A stretch of DNA of 64,000 nt from RGIG5612 sp050944475 (GTDB taxonomy: Bacteria > Bacillota > Clostridia > Lachnospirales > Lachnospiraceae). Under the pieces are notes generated by a model. The model did no database searches. It was given only the letters and a program-made list of their open reading frames with translations, and was not told the origin of the DNA. The stretch lies in contig JBMNRD010000001.1 in the NCBI GenBank assembly GCA_050944475.1, forward strand, positions 248,001 to 312,000, in the 5' to 3' direction. A program made the position numbers and the translations under genes. This document shows, piece after piece, positions 63,501 through 64,000 of this stretch. Within the stretch, counting starts at the first letter, position 1. The number at the start of each line of letters is the position of its first letter.

Positions 63501-64000
63501 TCAGATACGACCCCATTCCAGGAAATTGTCCATACAGATTCTCAGGCCTATTGCCAGCAGCAAATAAATTAACAACACAAGGAATGCAACTATGTCCCTG
63601 CGTTCATACTTCAGGGGATTCATCTTGGTACGATTATCCCCGCCGTGGTAGCACCTTGCCTCCATGGCGGTTGCCAGATCCGCCGCCCTGCGAAATGCAG
63701 ACACAAAAAGCGGAATCAATATGGGAATCATCCCCTTTGCCCTTTTAATCAGGCCTCCGGTCTCAAGATCCGCGCCTCTGGCAAGCTGAGCCTTGATTAT
63801 TTTATTTACCTCCTCGGTCAGTACCAGAATAAATCTCAAGGCAATAGACATCATCATAGCCATTTCGTGGACGGGAAATCTGATAACCCGAAGCGGGGAA
63901 AGGGCCTTCTCAAAACCCCCGGTCAGTGTGGTGGGAGTAGTGGTATATGTCAGCATAGATGAGCCCATAATGACAAAAACCAGCCGAAGAGCGAAGAATG
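63501..64000 (-). CDS. ecfT: ECF transporter transmembrane protein EcfT, C-terminal part
   Basis: The C-terminal 165 or so residues of EcfT, open to the right edge. It shows VFVIMGSSMLTYTTTPTTLT, the FPVHEMAMMMSIALRFI region, and the two coupling motifs with Ala-Arg: AQLARGADLETGG and AMEARCYHGG, the second with Cys for Gly. EcfT bridges the two ATPases to vitamin-specific S components. The 5' end and probable ecfA genes lie outside the window. Confidence 0.92.
   Translation of the reverse strand, partial: FFALRLVFVIMGSSMLTYTTTPTTLTGGFEKALSPLRVIRFPVHEMAMMMSIALRFILVLTEEVNKIIKAQLARGADLETGGLIKRAKGMIPILIPLFVSAFRRAADLATAMEARCYHGGDNRTKMNPLKYERRDIVAFLVLLIYLLLAIGLRICMDNFLEWGRI

Overview
This 64 kb window looks like the chromosome of an anaerobic Clostridia bacterium (Bacillota), most likely from or near the Lachnospirales. 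The grounds are: Shine-Dalgarno-led genes with many TTG and GTG starts, roughly mid-40s percent G+C by eye, a +1-frameshifted prfB, the tig-clpP-clpX-engB order, DUF4364 and DUF1292 proteins, an EFR1-type ferredoxin, a sortase-assembled pilus locus, and giant proteins that resemble the DUF5716/DUF5717 families.

Layout. 1-2.1 kb is a remnant of a mobile element inserted at the 3' end of a tRNA-Ser(TGA) gene. It carries an HTH gene running off the left edge and a PolyVal/ART-like polyprotein fragment, and an imperfect att repeat lies at 349-370 and 2079-2100. 2.3-11.7 kb is one long minus-strand gene train: prfB, hom, an apgM-like gene, lysC, tsaE, tsaB, rimI, rnz, tsaD, ispD. It joins aspartate-family amino acid synthesis (the apgM-like enzyme may be the homoserine kinase), t6A tRNA modification and isoprenoid synthesis. 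11.9-25.7 kb holds membrane and housekeeping genes: a YczE-type protein, two tandem AEC transporters, DUF1292, a metallophosphoesterase, a PgeF/YlmD-type protein, a glycosyltransferase with a large membrane partner, a degenerate PAP2 protein, a class A penicillin-binding protein, YigZ and a small HExxH membrane protein.

25.7-28.8 kb is ubiX-aroA-exonuclease/phosphatase, driven by a promoter followed by a strong 5' stem-loop. 28.9-36 kb is an apparent operon of an SbcD-like nuclease, an SbcC/YhaN-like ATPase, a two-domain P-loop kinase, an iron-sulfur aldo/keto reductase and a dehydrogenase with a duplicated C-terminal domain. 36.1-38.5 kb has EFR1 ferredoxin, a zinc-ribbon/TPR membrane protein and a 47-residue protein. 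38.5-47.9 kb is valS preceded by a tightly coupled cassette: rarA, a 1029-residue helical-repeat protein, an Hsp70/actin-fold ATPase and a TPR protein. The last three have no known function and are the best candidates here for an undescribed system.

47.9-52.5 kb is DUF4364, then engB and the tig-clpP-clpX proteostasis operon. 52.6-62.5 kb is a complete sortase pilus locus: dedicated signal peptidase, a very large tip adhesin split by one in-frame amber codon, major pilin, class C sortase, minor pilin with an altered sorting motif, and a second sortase. 62.7-64 kb holds truA and the start of an ECF-transporter gene cluster.

Coordinates of short sites were counted by hand and may be off by a base.
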